From assembly GCF_000004075.3 (NCBI RefSeq), contig NC_026657.2, forward strand, positions 7,316,001 through 7,380,000: 64,000 nt of DNA, written 5' to 3'. This document shows positions 37,601-49,300 of this stretch, in pieces (the first letter of the stretch is position 1; each line of letters begins with the position of its first letter). The position numbers and the translations under genes were made by a program. The notes below the pieces were generated by a model. That model searched no databases, was not told the DNA's origin, and saw nothing but the letters and a program-made list of their open reading frames with translations. Source of the stretch: Cucumis sativus (taxonomy: Eukaryota > Streptophyta > Magnoliopsida > Cucurbitales > Cucurbitaceae).

Positions 37601-38987
37601 TATGGAATAAATCTATATTTCATTCATTACTTAATAGAGATACAAGCCTATATATAACCATAGAGAAATACACTTAAGGAAATAATATCAAATAATATCT
37701 CCAGAATAATATCTCCTAAGAATAATCTAATTATATTAATATGGAACAATATAGAGAAGATTAGCATGTCCCCTACGAAAGTATGACACACATCTACCAA
37801 ATGCTCGTTATATTTTCAAGTGGATTACTGTTAACTCGCAAAACCTGCTTCGGTTCCATCAGAATGTTACTATCAAGCTATTCTTCTATTGCTCTAACCG
37901 TACATTTTCTTCCATCACTAGAAGTTCTTTTATCTGGCTTCACCTTTATACACTTTGAGATACAATACTTGTGCGTTGCGCGTATGATGCTTGTTCTCCT
38001 ATCCTACTAGCACAGCCGTTACTAAGCCTGTAGGTGGTCCCTAGGCTCATGACTCTCCAGAAGTGCTCTATTGTCATGTGGTGTGATCTTTCTTCCACAG
38101 TAAGTATGGTAGTATCATGATCATTTGAATGCTTTGGGAAAGAGTGAAAGGTAATGATTTTTTCCCCAAGTGGACATCGAGTACTGTTGTCTATAACCTT
38201 TCTTTTTGTGCGAGTAGTCTTTCTTGAAAGAATAACAATTACTAAGGGATGAAAGGAGAAAGACAAGAGTTACTCTCTTGATAAAAAGACTCTCGAATTG
38301 ATTGAGAAATTCTCCTGATAAAAGCTCTAAGCCAAGTAAACAAAACTCAAACGACAGGCCTGATTTTCCCTAATCCCCTCTAATTAAATACCCTACCACT
38401 GTCATTCAAGTTATTTGATTCTGCTCAGTATTATGGTGGAGGAAGATCAAAACACGGTGATGAAAACGATATATGCTTTGGTTATAGTGCCGCTGCTGGG
38501 CAGCAGTAGCATCTTTAGCGGTGGCAGCATAATAGCATCAATTTTAGAGTAAAATTGTTAGTTTTTGGAGTTTAAGTTCCTCCACCAGAATTGATTTTCA
38601 GTGTTTTATTTCCTGATTGAATTGGACTTTATCTTCTAGAGGTTTTTTCCTGATGTCTGATATTAACTAGATAGCTTGTGAGTTGAGTATCTGTTACTCT
38701 TGCAGAGTAGTTGGTTCAAGGGCAAATGTAACATGTCCACGCAGTCATTACTTTGTTGATTGATGAAATCCTTACTGATCTTCTTTCTTGATTTTTTAAC
38801 CTTGTGAATTTCATTGAATATGACCATTGTAGCAATTCTTCCATCTGATCTTACAGAATACTGTGAAAGATATGCAAAGCCAGAAGACATAGTAGCTGCA
38901 CCTGATAAATCAAGTGACGAAGAAGAACTAAGTGAAGATGAATCCGACTCGAGCGATGAGCAAGTTGTGGGGCAAGCAGACTTGTAA
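34683..38987 (+). CDS. UBC6: Ubiquitin-conjugating enzyme E2, UBC4/5/6 group
   Basis: E2 enzyme that carries ubiquitin on a cysteine and hands it on with an E3. Six coding exons: 34683-34726, 34858-34937, 35288-35402, 35496-35548, 35638-35766 and 38857-38987; 552 bases, 183 residues. The start [20 protein letters not shown] is the family hallmark. The E2 fold shows '[20 protein letters not shown]', with the HPN motif and the catalytic Cys in SVCLDV. The last exon codes an acidic tail of Glu, Asp and Ser ('[14 protein letters not shown]'), typical of the group. Intron 5 is 3090 bases because of a U6-like copy and two LTR elements. Intron 1 holds a run of 12 G at 34785-34796. UBC6 is preferred within the group because the neighbours match the Arabidopsis UBC6 locus. 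Confidence 0.94.
36148..36417 (-). mobile_element. SMART-type miniature LTR retrotransposon
   Basis: Fossil non-coding LTR element of 270 bases on the minus strand, of the SMART/FRetro129 kind. The LTRs are 71 bases each (36148-36218 and 36347-36417) and nearly identical. The word GCTCTGATACCA at 36335-36346 is the reverse complement of the initiator-Met tRNA primer site TGGTATCAGAGC and abuts the LTR. A purine-rich tract ('gtgagggggag' on the minus strand) lies next to the other LTR. It has no reading frame and depends on another element for movement. It looks structurally whole. Confidence 0.85.
36418..37741 (-). mobile_element. TRIM-like non-autonomous LTR retrotransposon
   Basis: Fossil LTR element of about 1.3 kb on the minus strand. 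The LTRs, 36418-36567 and 37592-37741, are 150 bases each and identical by eye, so the insertion is young. The primer site (reverse complement of TGGTATCAGAGC, 37580-37591) abuts one LTR. A purine tract ('gagggaggg' on the minus strand) abuts the other. The inside, 36568-37579, is GC-richer than its surroundings and has only short open stretches; I recognise no capsid, protease or polymerase. It follows the SMART element with no base between them. Confidence 0.85.
37817..38640 (+). other. Rest of UBC intron 5
   Basis: About 800 bases after the U6-like tail with no recognised element or exon. Base composition is nearer to the LTR element than to the AT-rich spacers, so it may be older inserted DNA. 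Confidence 0.4.
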
Positions 38988-38999
38988 GGGCTCATTTTG

Positions 39000-40361
39000 A
39001 GTTTCTTTCATTGTACAAAGGTGTCTGCTTGATTACTTTCTTCTGATCTGCTATGTGTATATATATATCAAGAAAAGAAAAATCGACGCTGGTTTCATGT
39101 TGCAATTACCATATGATATTAGATTATGTTGAGACTTTAATCTGGCTTTGCTTGGTTGAATTTTGGAAAGGTAGTTGTAATGTTGCTTTTCTTTTTTCAA
39201 AAAGATGTTTTAAAGTTCTAACATCTATACTCTATGAACTTTACCAAACATAAAAAGCTATTAAGATTCTTCTACAATCACTTTTAAAGCTATCTAAATC
39301 ATTCCCAAATTATGATTCTATTAGAATCTGTAGTTGTTTGTTGTACAAGCAAAGTCAAGATGTAATGATATTTAAGTCAAGAATCATTGAAAAAGGCAGA
39401 ACATTGTGTAGAAAAGATTTTTCAAATCATCTGGTTGTTTGAAGTTGGAGTGGCTCGAAAGGATTTCAGTACATCATCTTCCAATTTTGTACAATTTAAA
39501 TTTCGAACTATAAGAAGTAATAATTTAATTTATGTATTTTAGAAATTTCGAACTATAAGAAGTAATAATTTAATTTATGTATTTTAGAAATCAAATACAT
39601 GTACGTTAGGAAACTGATCTGATATAAAAAAAATTATAAACCACAAATAGTGAGTTGAAGTAAAAAAACATTTGAAATTTAATTTCGATGAGAATTTTTT
39701 GTAGGATGAAGATTAAAATGTTATAAATTTCGAACTAAACTGTTGCAAATTCAAAGATATTAGAGTATATATAAAACTAAATTGTACCTTCCAAGTTCCA
39801 AAAAAATCAGAAAAGAACTATAAAAAAGGACTAATGTTAAACAAACTCTTGTAGAAGTCAATTAAGAATCAATAACAAGACCTATGAATTTCAATATTCT
39901 TGCTACATGATTAGATAAAAATAAATAAATAAAAGTCGTGTCAAGAACAAAATGTTGCTTGCTTTTCTTAATAATAACGAAATTGGTACTGCAAAAGAAA
40001 CCAAATGATAAAAAGAGATGGATTGGAGTGTATTCTATTGCCAATACAACTACTTTTTTTCCCCAATATTTGAGCCAAAGAAACAGAGTTGCTATCAATC
40101 GACATAATTGAATACAACAGTAACTTTGAAGGATATAGCCATCAGAGTAGAGTACAGAGATCTAACTATAAGATGTAAAGATGTATTTCAATAATATAAA
40201 ACATTAGAGGATCTATATATGTGATGCATTGAAGAACAAAGACCTACACTATTAACACCACGAGCTATTGGGACCTTTACAAAACGATAGGGGGTCTCAC
40301 CAGTATCCTCATCGCTTGAGCTCGATTTTAAATCTCTATTTCATACACTAACCTATAAAAG
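39000..40361. other. Spacer between convergent UBC and BRM
   Basis: Holds the 3' UTRs of the two convergent genes and an exact 45-base tandem pair at 39498-39587. No gene recognised. Confidence 0.6.
39498..39587. repeat. Exact 45-bp tandem duplication
   Basis: Unit 'aaatttcgaactataagaag' and on to 'tatgtattttag', 39498-39542 and 39543-39587, without differences. A third, partial echo 'aaatttcgaacta' occurs near 39724. Confidence 0.93.
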
Positions 40362-43300
40362 TCAGATATGGCTGGGCCTCCTCTTTCCAGCATCTGTTCT
40401 TAATCTCTTCACAGGATTTGCCCAACTAACAGGTCCACCACCGCTGCCGTTGGCAGATTGAGGCTGGTTGGGCCATCCCTGAGATTGTTTGCTGTCTTTT
40501 GGAACTGAACTGAGACCTGGACTTCTAATACCACGAGCACCGCTAGGCGGTGGTGAGACCGGGCCACCAGATCCAGTCCTTGGCTTGACTATTGATTTTT
40601 CTCTGTCTTTTCTTTTTTTCTTGCAGATAACTAGCTCCCCAGGATGAGTAAGAAGCGGGGGTTCTTCTATCTGATATTGATCCTTACTTCCACTTCCACT
40701 ACCAAATCTTGTTTCTTTCTGTGCTATTAGGTGACCTCTGGTGGCCCTCGTTTCTTCCCCAGACACAGGTCCACGATGCAGGGATTTATGCGGCGGACCC
40801 GAGTCAGTGTCCATGTCATGCACCATCTTCTGTCTTTTGATTTGGCCAGCAGGTCTCTCCCTCATAGTAGCAGCAGCAGAAGACCCTGGACTTTGGAAAG
40901 ACAGAGCATTTCGAGCTTCTCGAAAATCTGTGTCTGGAAATGCAATCTTCAGAATATCAAAGAAGAGGTCATGTACTTTTTTAGCCTCGAATCTTACCTG
41001 CATATCAATATAAAAGAGCCAATTTCAAATTTTAATGGCAGTTGGAGGAAGGCAAGACAAGTTCTGATGAACAAATGGCAATACCGATTTACTAGAATAT
41101 ATTTAGCCTCAGCAGTCAAAACATACAGAAAACACCCTTTTGTTACATGTCCATGTTTAAATTCTGTTTGGTGTGCGAGTACATATAATGACAAACCAAA
41201 CAAACACAACTACCAAAAACAGCACAATATGGAATCAATGCAAAACTGAGATCCAAGGTGGCAACAACATTTTTTTTTTAGTTTTTGCAAATACCAATCA
41301 AGAAATTGCAGTAACGGAGATTGATAAAGTAGCATATCTATAACATTTCTTCTACTTTATGGAGATTACTAAAATTAAAGCATATCAAAGCTCATGGAAA
41401 CATTGAAGAATGTGGGTTAGTAGCCATTAAGCCTAAGAATGACAGACATCCAGATCCAAAGGAAAACAAAATCAAAAAATCAAAAAACCACAAACCCACT
41501 CTTCAACATTAGTTTCAATTGTTTCAGAAAATTGCATCAAAATCGATGCGCGAGACCAAGAATAGGTGGATTAAATGTGCACTAAAAGTAAAATGTCAAG
41601 TAAAATCGTACCTCATGTGAGAACCCATAGAACTGCATGGCACCCTTCAACATAAATTGAACATCAAACACCAACTCCATAACTCCATTGTACTCTAATC
41701 TGTCTATGCGTTGATCAATCTTCCGTAGATCCAAAATGTTATTACTGACTCCACTTGGTAAACTAGAATTCCCCATCCGTTTCCACAGATCTGTTAACAA
41801 CGGCACAATTTGATGCCCTTCTTTGTCAGTTCTACTTTGAAGTTTGCTGATAACATTCTTGCACTGAAAAATATTAAAAAGTCAGGTAAGTCCAAAATGT
41901 AATTTACAACCACAAAAACTTAAAAAGTTGCAAGTTCATCATAGGATGCAACAATTCCTTACTAAATGTAGCAGCATAACAATAAAACGGATGAAACTAA
42001 GTTTTCTCAAATACATTGTTAAAAAAGACAATTGCTAAGGAAACTTTCAACCAGAAAGGATCTTCTAAGCATTATCAATTCAAGTATATTTCCACCCAAG
42101 TAGAACCCTGTTTAGATCCTGATGCGCCAAAAACACAGTAAAAATATAAAATTGAGAAAAATAACAATACAGCCGTGCATCTCTGCTAAACCAAGTGCTT
42201 CATTATCCACCCAATAAAATGAAAACTTACAACAAACTCAAAGGCCTAGCCAAAGTAGAGGTAAATTATTTTATGGGGATATAACTGAAAGAGGATGGGG
42301 ACAGAATAAGTGTAAACTTCAATCTGGAAAAAATAAGTTTAAATCCAATAATTCAGTATGTTGTCTACTAATAGATAATGCGCATAGTACTCTTGCTGAA
42401 AGTAGGCATGAAAGAAATAAAGGAAGAACAATAGACAAAAGTATCCTTCAAAGAGGATGTATATTTTAACTCATTGTACGTACCCTCCTCTGGATTATGT
42501 CAGGCATCTTAGAACCAAAACCTGAATTTCCACCAGTGTTAGATTGTTTGCCATCCCAATTTTCTCTAGAATGTTCAACTGCATCATCTGCAGATCTAGT
42601 CACAGAATTCAATCTGCTAGATTTAGGAGACGAGTGCAATTTTGATGAAGGTGCCACCCTTCTAGCAGATAAATTACGCCGATTCTTCGAAGATGATTCA
42701 TTTTGTTCATGCTTCAAGGAATTGGAATCCCCATATGGTTTAGCCTCAGGATCATTCTTAAATTTGGAAAATTTATGGTCCGCTAGAAAGGGAGAAGGAG
42801 ATGAAGAATCTCCATACTGAAGAGATTGGGTTTCATTATAAATCTTCTCTTCTCGCCTTTCTGCTGGAGGGCGTGGCCTAAGCCTAAGACTCCTCTTACG
42901 TTTTATCTTGGGTTGCAGTACCTGTTCCTCTTCCCCATCTTCACGATCATGAATCCAACTTTCAGATTGTTGGTTCTCCATGTGAGAGTCGCCAGATATT
43001 GCAATTTCCCCTTCCTCTAATTCATCAGGCTGAAAAAAGTTTTAAGGCAAAAGAAAAGACATAAATACATATATATGACAAAGGGCAACATTCCAACAAC
43101 AAACCACTAGTGTAAAAGAGAGAATAATTTACCAGTCTCTTTGAAAGGGAACTAGGCCTGGCATCTAAGGCAGACAAGAAACCAAATTTCTGAGAAGAAA
43201 CAGGAGACACCATCTGTGTCAACCTTCGACTGCTTGAAGAGGAGCCTGAAGAGCCAGCTTCTTCAAGCAAATGATTATTTCTAGCGCCATCCCGAGGGTA

Positions 43301-46300
43301 GTCATACCTAGCATCGCAATCAGGACCATCTTCCATCTGATCCTTGTTAAGTTGCGTTGCCTCAATGCCTCTACTATATTCATCATCTTCAAACTCTGCA
43401 ATTTCTCCCTCTTCTTCCTGGACAGAGTACCCATTTCTCTCATCGGAGCTTGCTTCTGAGAACTCTCCATTATCATCATCCATTTCCTTGTAATTAGGGA
43501 TCTTCTTACCCTTTGGTCTGCCTCTTTTTCTTTCAGTTCGAAGGGATGAATCAGATCCAAGTTCACTGGATTCCAAACCATAACCAGCACCAAATAATAT
43601 ATTTTTTGAAGGTTTTTTGGATAAATTAGCAATAGCATTATTTACTTCTCTTGTACTTGCTCGAAGCCACTTAGGTATCTGATCATACCGTGTCATTTCT
43701 TCTGTCCAATCAAACTCTTCATCCATTTGATCAAACAATTCAACCTCATCTTCACTTCTAGCAATCATTCGATTCACCTCCTGAAGTGAAGGAACATCAT
43801 GGACAGTTTCTTGATATCGCTCTTCGTCGTGCAACAATGTCTCTAAAGTGAGACGCCTCTCTTCATGCGTTGTTCTCTGATCAAAACGCCCAGCATTGAT
43901 GACCTCATCTGCCATATCTATCTTATACTGCTGTATGTTATTTCTTATAAGACTCTCAATCGATCCCATATATCGATCCTTACCAGCAAAATCATCTTCT
44001 AAATCTCCCGACCCACCACTTCTTAGCTCATCTTCTTTCTGATTACTAGAGAACTTATCGACCACTGCTTCCATGTAGATGACTTTGACTTCTCTTGTTT
44101 GTCCAATTCGATGTGCTCTAGCAACAGCTTGCTCCTCATTTTTAGGGTTAGGATCAGGATCATAAATAATAACCGTGTCAGCAGACTGAAGATTAAGACC
44201 ACGACCTGCAGCCCGTATACTCAGCAAGAATATAAAGCAGTCTGAATCAGGGCTATTGAAGTCCACTATGGCAGACTCACGATCCTCCAAACTAGTTGTA
44301 CCATCAATCCTTCTATATATGAGTCGCCGCCATTGCAAGTACTCCTCTAATATATCAAGTAGTTTTGTCATTGTACTAAAAAGCAGTACTCTATGCCCTG
44401 TCTTCTGGAGTTTTATAAGGATCCTGTCCAGGATCCACAGTTTTCCGCATGATCTTACCAGGAAGTCCTTGGAGAAGTCACCATAATATGGATAGTTAAG
44501 CAATGGGTGGTTACAAGTTTTCCTTAGTTCCATACATCTGTTATTTAATGTTTTATACACTTTAGGCTGGTAATTCGGATTTTTCTGAACTCTCAGTTTC
44601 TCATCTTCTGGATCAACACGAAGAGTGCCGGTGGCCTTAATCCAGTCATATACAGCACTCTGAAAGGCTGACATCCTACACCTCAACACTATGGAAACCT
44701 GAATTTCAACAAGGAAATCATCATTAGTTGACCAAATTTAACAAAATGTGAACAGCAGAAGCAACAAAAGCAGACCTTGGGTGGAAGTGATCCTTCAACA
44801 TCTTCAACACGCCGACGGAGCATAAATGGCTCAAGAATTTGATGAAGTCGGTGGATAATAATAATTTTTTTCTCAGTCTCAAGCCAATCATCTTCAGCAT
44901 TTGGAGTGGGGCCTTCCTTCTGAAAGGGTTTTGAGAACCAATCATGAAAAGCTTTTCGATTATCAAACACTTCTGGAAGAAGGAGATTAAGAAGCGACCA
45001 AAGTTCCTTCAAATCATTCTGCAAAATAAGATTCATGAAATGTTCACTCAACAAAACTTAAAGTAAGATTCACTTCTTAAAATAAGAAGTCATAACAAGA
45101 CAGTAGCCGCAGTACCCCAAATAACATGCTTACTTCTCAGTCAAGTCAAATTGGGTTTTAAAAAGTTTTCTAAATTACAGAACTAAAACTTATATGCGTA
45201 TCAGCTTTACCATAGTAAACAATAGGAAGGTATAGTAGCAGTTCTTCAAGAGATTTACAATGATAATACTGATCAGGATTTATATCCACCCATTTTCATT
45301 TCTGTTTGCATGCCTTTTCTAACAGTAGAGCAGAGGAACAGAGATTTATTTTTAAATGCAATAAAAAACTTCTCAGTCGAGAGCAGGAAAGGTGAGCCAC
45401 CAGTTCAAGTTCGGTATTATCATCACTGCCTGGACAACTAAATTATGTTGTGGAAGGTAAAAATAATCATAACACAATGCCTTGTCTCAACAGAAAATTT
45501 TCTTTTGGAGATAATGTGGTACACAGCGGACTCTCAAACAATATCTAAAACAGTTTTGTTCTCTCTACTACTAACTGACATACAAGATGCCACAAAGACT
45601 AATGTCTTTGACAAACCTGTAACGGTGTCCCAGTTAGGAGCAGGCGCCTCTGACATCTGTACCTATCAAGGTCACGAGCTAAAACTGATTCCCTGTCCTT
45701 CATTCTTTGTGCTTCATCAATTATAATATACTTCCAATCAATTTTTGAAAGCTTTGAGCGATCATACATGATAAACTCATAAGTTGTCACGAGAACATTA
45801 AATTTCAAGGCACAAACCTCCTGTACAACATAATGCAGTGAGGAAATCTCAGTCTCTTGAAACCTCAATTAAAAAGAAATAAGAAACAAAAAATTTCACA
45901 CCTGTGAAAATAATTTTGACCGCTCATCCTTCCCACCAACATAATAAATGCATGATACGGATGGTAGCCAAGTATGGAGCTCACTCTGCAAGATTTTCAT
46001 TTTCCAGTTCTTATTATAACTGGGTTCTTACTTGTAGTTGCGAAAAGGTTTTAAAAAAATTTACTGACCTTCCAGTTGACCAAAACAGCATTGGGGACAA
46101 TTATAAGATGGGGGCCATAGTTCCCTTTAAATTCCATCAAATAAGCAATCAATGCCATTACCTGCAAAAGAAAGACAGAGAATAAAGTAACAGAAAGAGA
46201 TCTTATTGAGCCTTATTTTAATATAAGCTTTCATTGAGTTAAAGGCCAACAAAAAAGAAGCCAAAAAAGTAAACCCCCACCCAGTTGAAATGGTCCTAAC

Positions 46301-49300
46301 CAGAATGATGCTCGGCTGATAATTACAAAACACTAATGGTCGCCCTAAAGAAAGAATTAAATCTAACCAAATCTCACATATCCTTCTTCCCAGCCTCTCT
46401 ACTCTATGAAAAATTATACCGTTCCTCTCAAGCCAAACACCCCACAACAAAGCGAAAAAACAAAATTGTCAGGCAAAAAATTTTACTTCCTTCGGAATTA
46501 TAACCATCCAAAGAGAGGGAAATTGCCTCCAAGAGGTAGAAGGGGGACAAAGAATCCAGAAGAAAAAATTAATGGAAAAGTTGTAAGAGGGCTTCTGAAC
46601 TCGATCGAAAATCTCTTCACCCACACAAGTAAAATGATCAGAAATAACAAAAAAGGAGACTGGCCCCAACCTTACTTGCCTACTAGTCTGAGAGTGGGCG
46701 GCAAAAATCAAGAGAAAGAGGAAGATCTATCGGAAGAAGGCCCAATATAAACCAATAAGCCACCAATGCAACCTCCTATCCAAAAAATGATAAAGATAAA
46801 GGAACAAAGCACACAAGGGGTTTCCATTCCACCCAAATATCCTCCAAAAAAAGTATTCAGTTCGTGGCAATAGAGCATTTAACAAACTAAACATAGGAAT
46901 GCCAGAAACAATACAATAGTAGACCTAAGGCCCTTACAAGAATTCTTAAGTCTACCACCTGAGACCCAGTCAAAAGGGTGATGTCTATACATGCTCATAG
47001 TAATCTTCCGCCAGAAAGAGATAAGTTCCAAGTGGATACACTGCAGCCAATTTGTCAAGAGAGCCTCTTTTACCCAACCACAGATTACCTATACCGAAGC
47101 CCCCACTCTCTAATGACTATGTACCAACCTCCCACTTCGCAAGATGGACCCCTCCCCCCTGTCCACTCCTTCCCACAGAAACTGGGGATCCTAGAAGGGA
47201 AAGAAAGTAAAAGCGGAATTCCACTCAACACAAACTGAATCAAAGTCAGTTTTTCTCCTTTAGACAAGAAATCCTTTTTTCATGACTACAACCATTTCTG
47301 AACTTTTTTTAAATAGAAACAGTTGCTTTCATCCTTTCATCAAAACTCGCCGATTTTGAGCTATCTCCCAGAGGAAGGCCAAGATAAGCACCCAAAAGCT
47401 GAGTAATGTCGACCCACAAAAGAGGCCAGATAATTTGATTTAGCAAGCTCACACTTCAAATCGAAAATAGTGTTTTTCTAACAATTAATCATTATACCTG
47501 AGTTACCTTCAAAAAGAGATAGAAAGCCATTAAGATTCCTTAAGGAGCTTTCTTATCATAACAAAAAAAGAGAGTGCCATCAGAAAATGGAAGGTGTGAC
47601 AACTGAACTCCATTGGAACCTATTATAAAACCCTCCAACACACCATTCTCCACTTCAAGATAAACTAACTTGCTAAGAATGTTGGCCACCAAATCGAAAA
47701 GAAAAGATGACCTACTTGCCTAAGATCTCTCATCATGAAAATCTTTCCCCTTAGCTTACCCATTAACCGGAATGGAAAATTTTGCTGACATGCTGACTGA
47801 ACACAATTCCAAATCAATCAATTATTAGCTCCTATATATAAAGTTACCCCACATTACAAGGAACTAATATGTTCTCACTTCCACGTTAACATTTTACAAA
47901 AAATAGGAAGGAGTCGAAGGACTACAATCTAACAAATGGAAGGTACCTGCACAGTCTTCCCAAGACCCATCTCATCTGCCAAGATTCCATTTAATTTATT
48001 GTTATACAGTGAAAGCATCCATTGTAACCCAACCTACAACATAAAAAAAAAAAAAAAATTAATACTCCAGAAAGATAGAAGGTGGTCTGAAATCCTAGAA
48101 AGAACCATTCTAAAATAAGATGACCTACAAGCTGATAATCTCTTAAGGTTCCAGCCCGTAACATTGAGGGTTGCCTCACGATTCTCTCGTTCACAGCATG
48201 GGCAAGGTTATAGTACCTGACAAAAAGTAAAAGACAGATGACAATATATAAAGACAGTCCAGGATACTGCAAGTGCTCTTCATCCAGAAAAAGTTAGATA
48301 ACAATTCTTCGGTATTATAGCATTAAAAAGAAACGAATCCCTCTAGATCTAGGTAAAGGAAGAAGAGTCAAGCAAATTACTGAACTTGAAATAAAACTGA
48401 AGCACAGAACCTCAGCAGCCAACCAAGCATTCGTAATACTGTGAACCATACTAACATAAATTATTGAGAACTTACTTGTTCACATATGAACTATCCTTGG
48501 GAGCATTCATTTCCATAAAACGGTTTCTTATCATAACTTCCTCTCCTGCACAAGCAGCTGCCGCCCTAACTTCTTCTTCTGAAAGACCCTAATTCAACAA
48601 ACAAGAACGCATAATTGAGAGGAGACTACCAAATCAGCAGGTTGTATAGAACAAAGTTCCATAGTCTCTCACAAGTTATAGGCACTAAAAAAATAACCAT
48701 TCTGATCCAAAGTGACCATAAATAAGAGAGTACTTGCCTGCAATCGTGCAGCAGCTGCAGCAATATTTGCGGCCTCTGCCACCTCCTGCTGACTCTTGGC
48801 AGCAGTTATTTTGCTTCCTAGCTTATGAAGATATTCTTCAGTCTGAGTCAAAAATGATGATAGAACAGAGTATCTCTCAGCAGCATCACCAGGCATGCTT
48901 GTCTGCTGCTCCAACAACATTTCTCTATATCTTTCGACATCATTATTCTTTAGAGCTTCCATCCTTCGGTTCCTATCATCATCTTTTCTTTTAGAGAACT
49001 CCCTCAACATTCTCTCGTGATATTTGGCAACTCCTCTATTGCGGGCAGTTCGAGCATCACGGATGGCCCAATGAGCCTCTAGAAGTTTTTTACGCCACTG
49101 AAAAACAGATTTCAGTTGCTTTTCTCTCATGGCTTTCTGCGAGGCTTGTACTTGTCGAGTTAGCTCCATACGCTGGCGCTCACATAAGCGTACAAACTTC
49201 CTATAGGGCCTATCAGGCATTGCCATTATCTCTTGTTGCTGTTGATCAATTTCATCTCTCAGACGTGCCTGTAGATCTAAAAGTCGGAGTTTCTTTTCTT

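Larger units (their letters stand above)
36118..37816 (+). pseudogene. U6 snRNA-like copy, split in two
   Basis: The left part, 36118-36147, reads 'gatttcctcagggatatcca' and ends 'ataattgg', like the first 29 bases of U6. The right part, 37742-37816, reads 'tggaacaatatagagaagat', 'tagcatgtcccctacgaaag', 'tatgacacac' and ends in a T-rich tail, like U6 from ATTGG onward. The two parts meet in the same U6 word (ATTGG/TGGAAC), with TGG present on both sides. About 1.6 kb of LTR elements separates them. Differences from the U6 consensus are mostly C to T and G to A. No upstream USE promoter word is seen, so it was probably never expressed from here. Confidence 0.85.
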
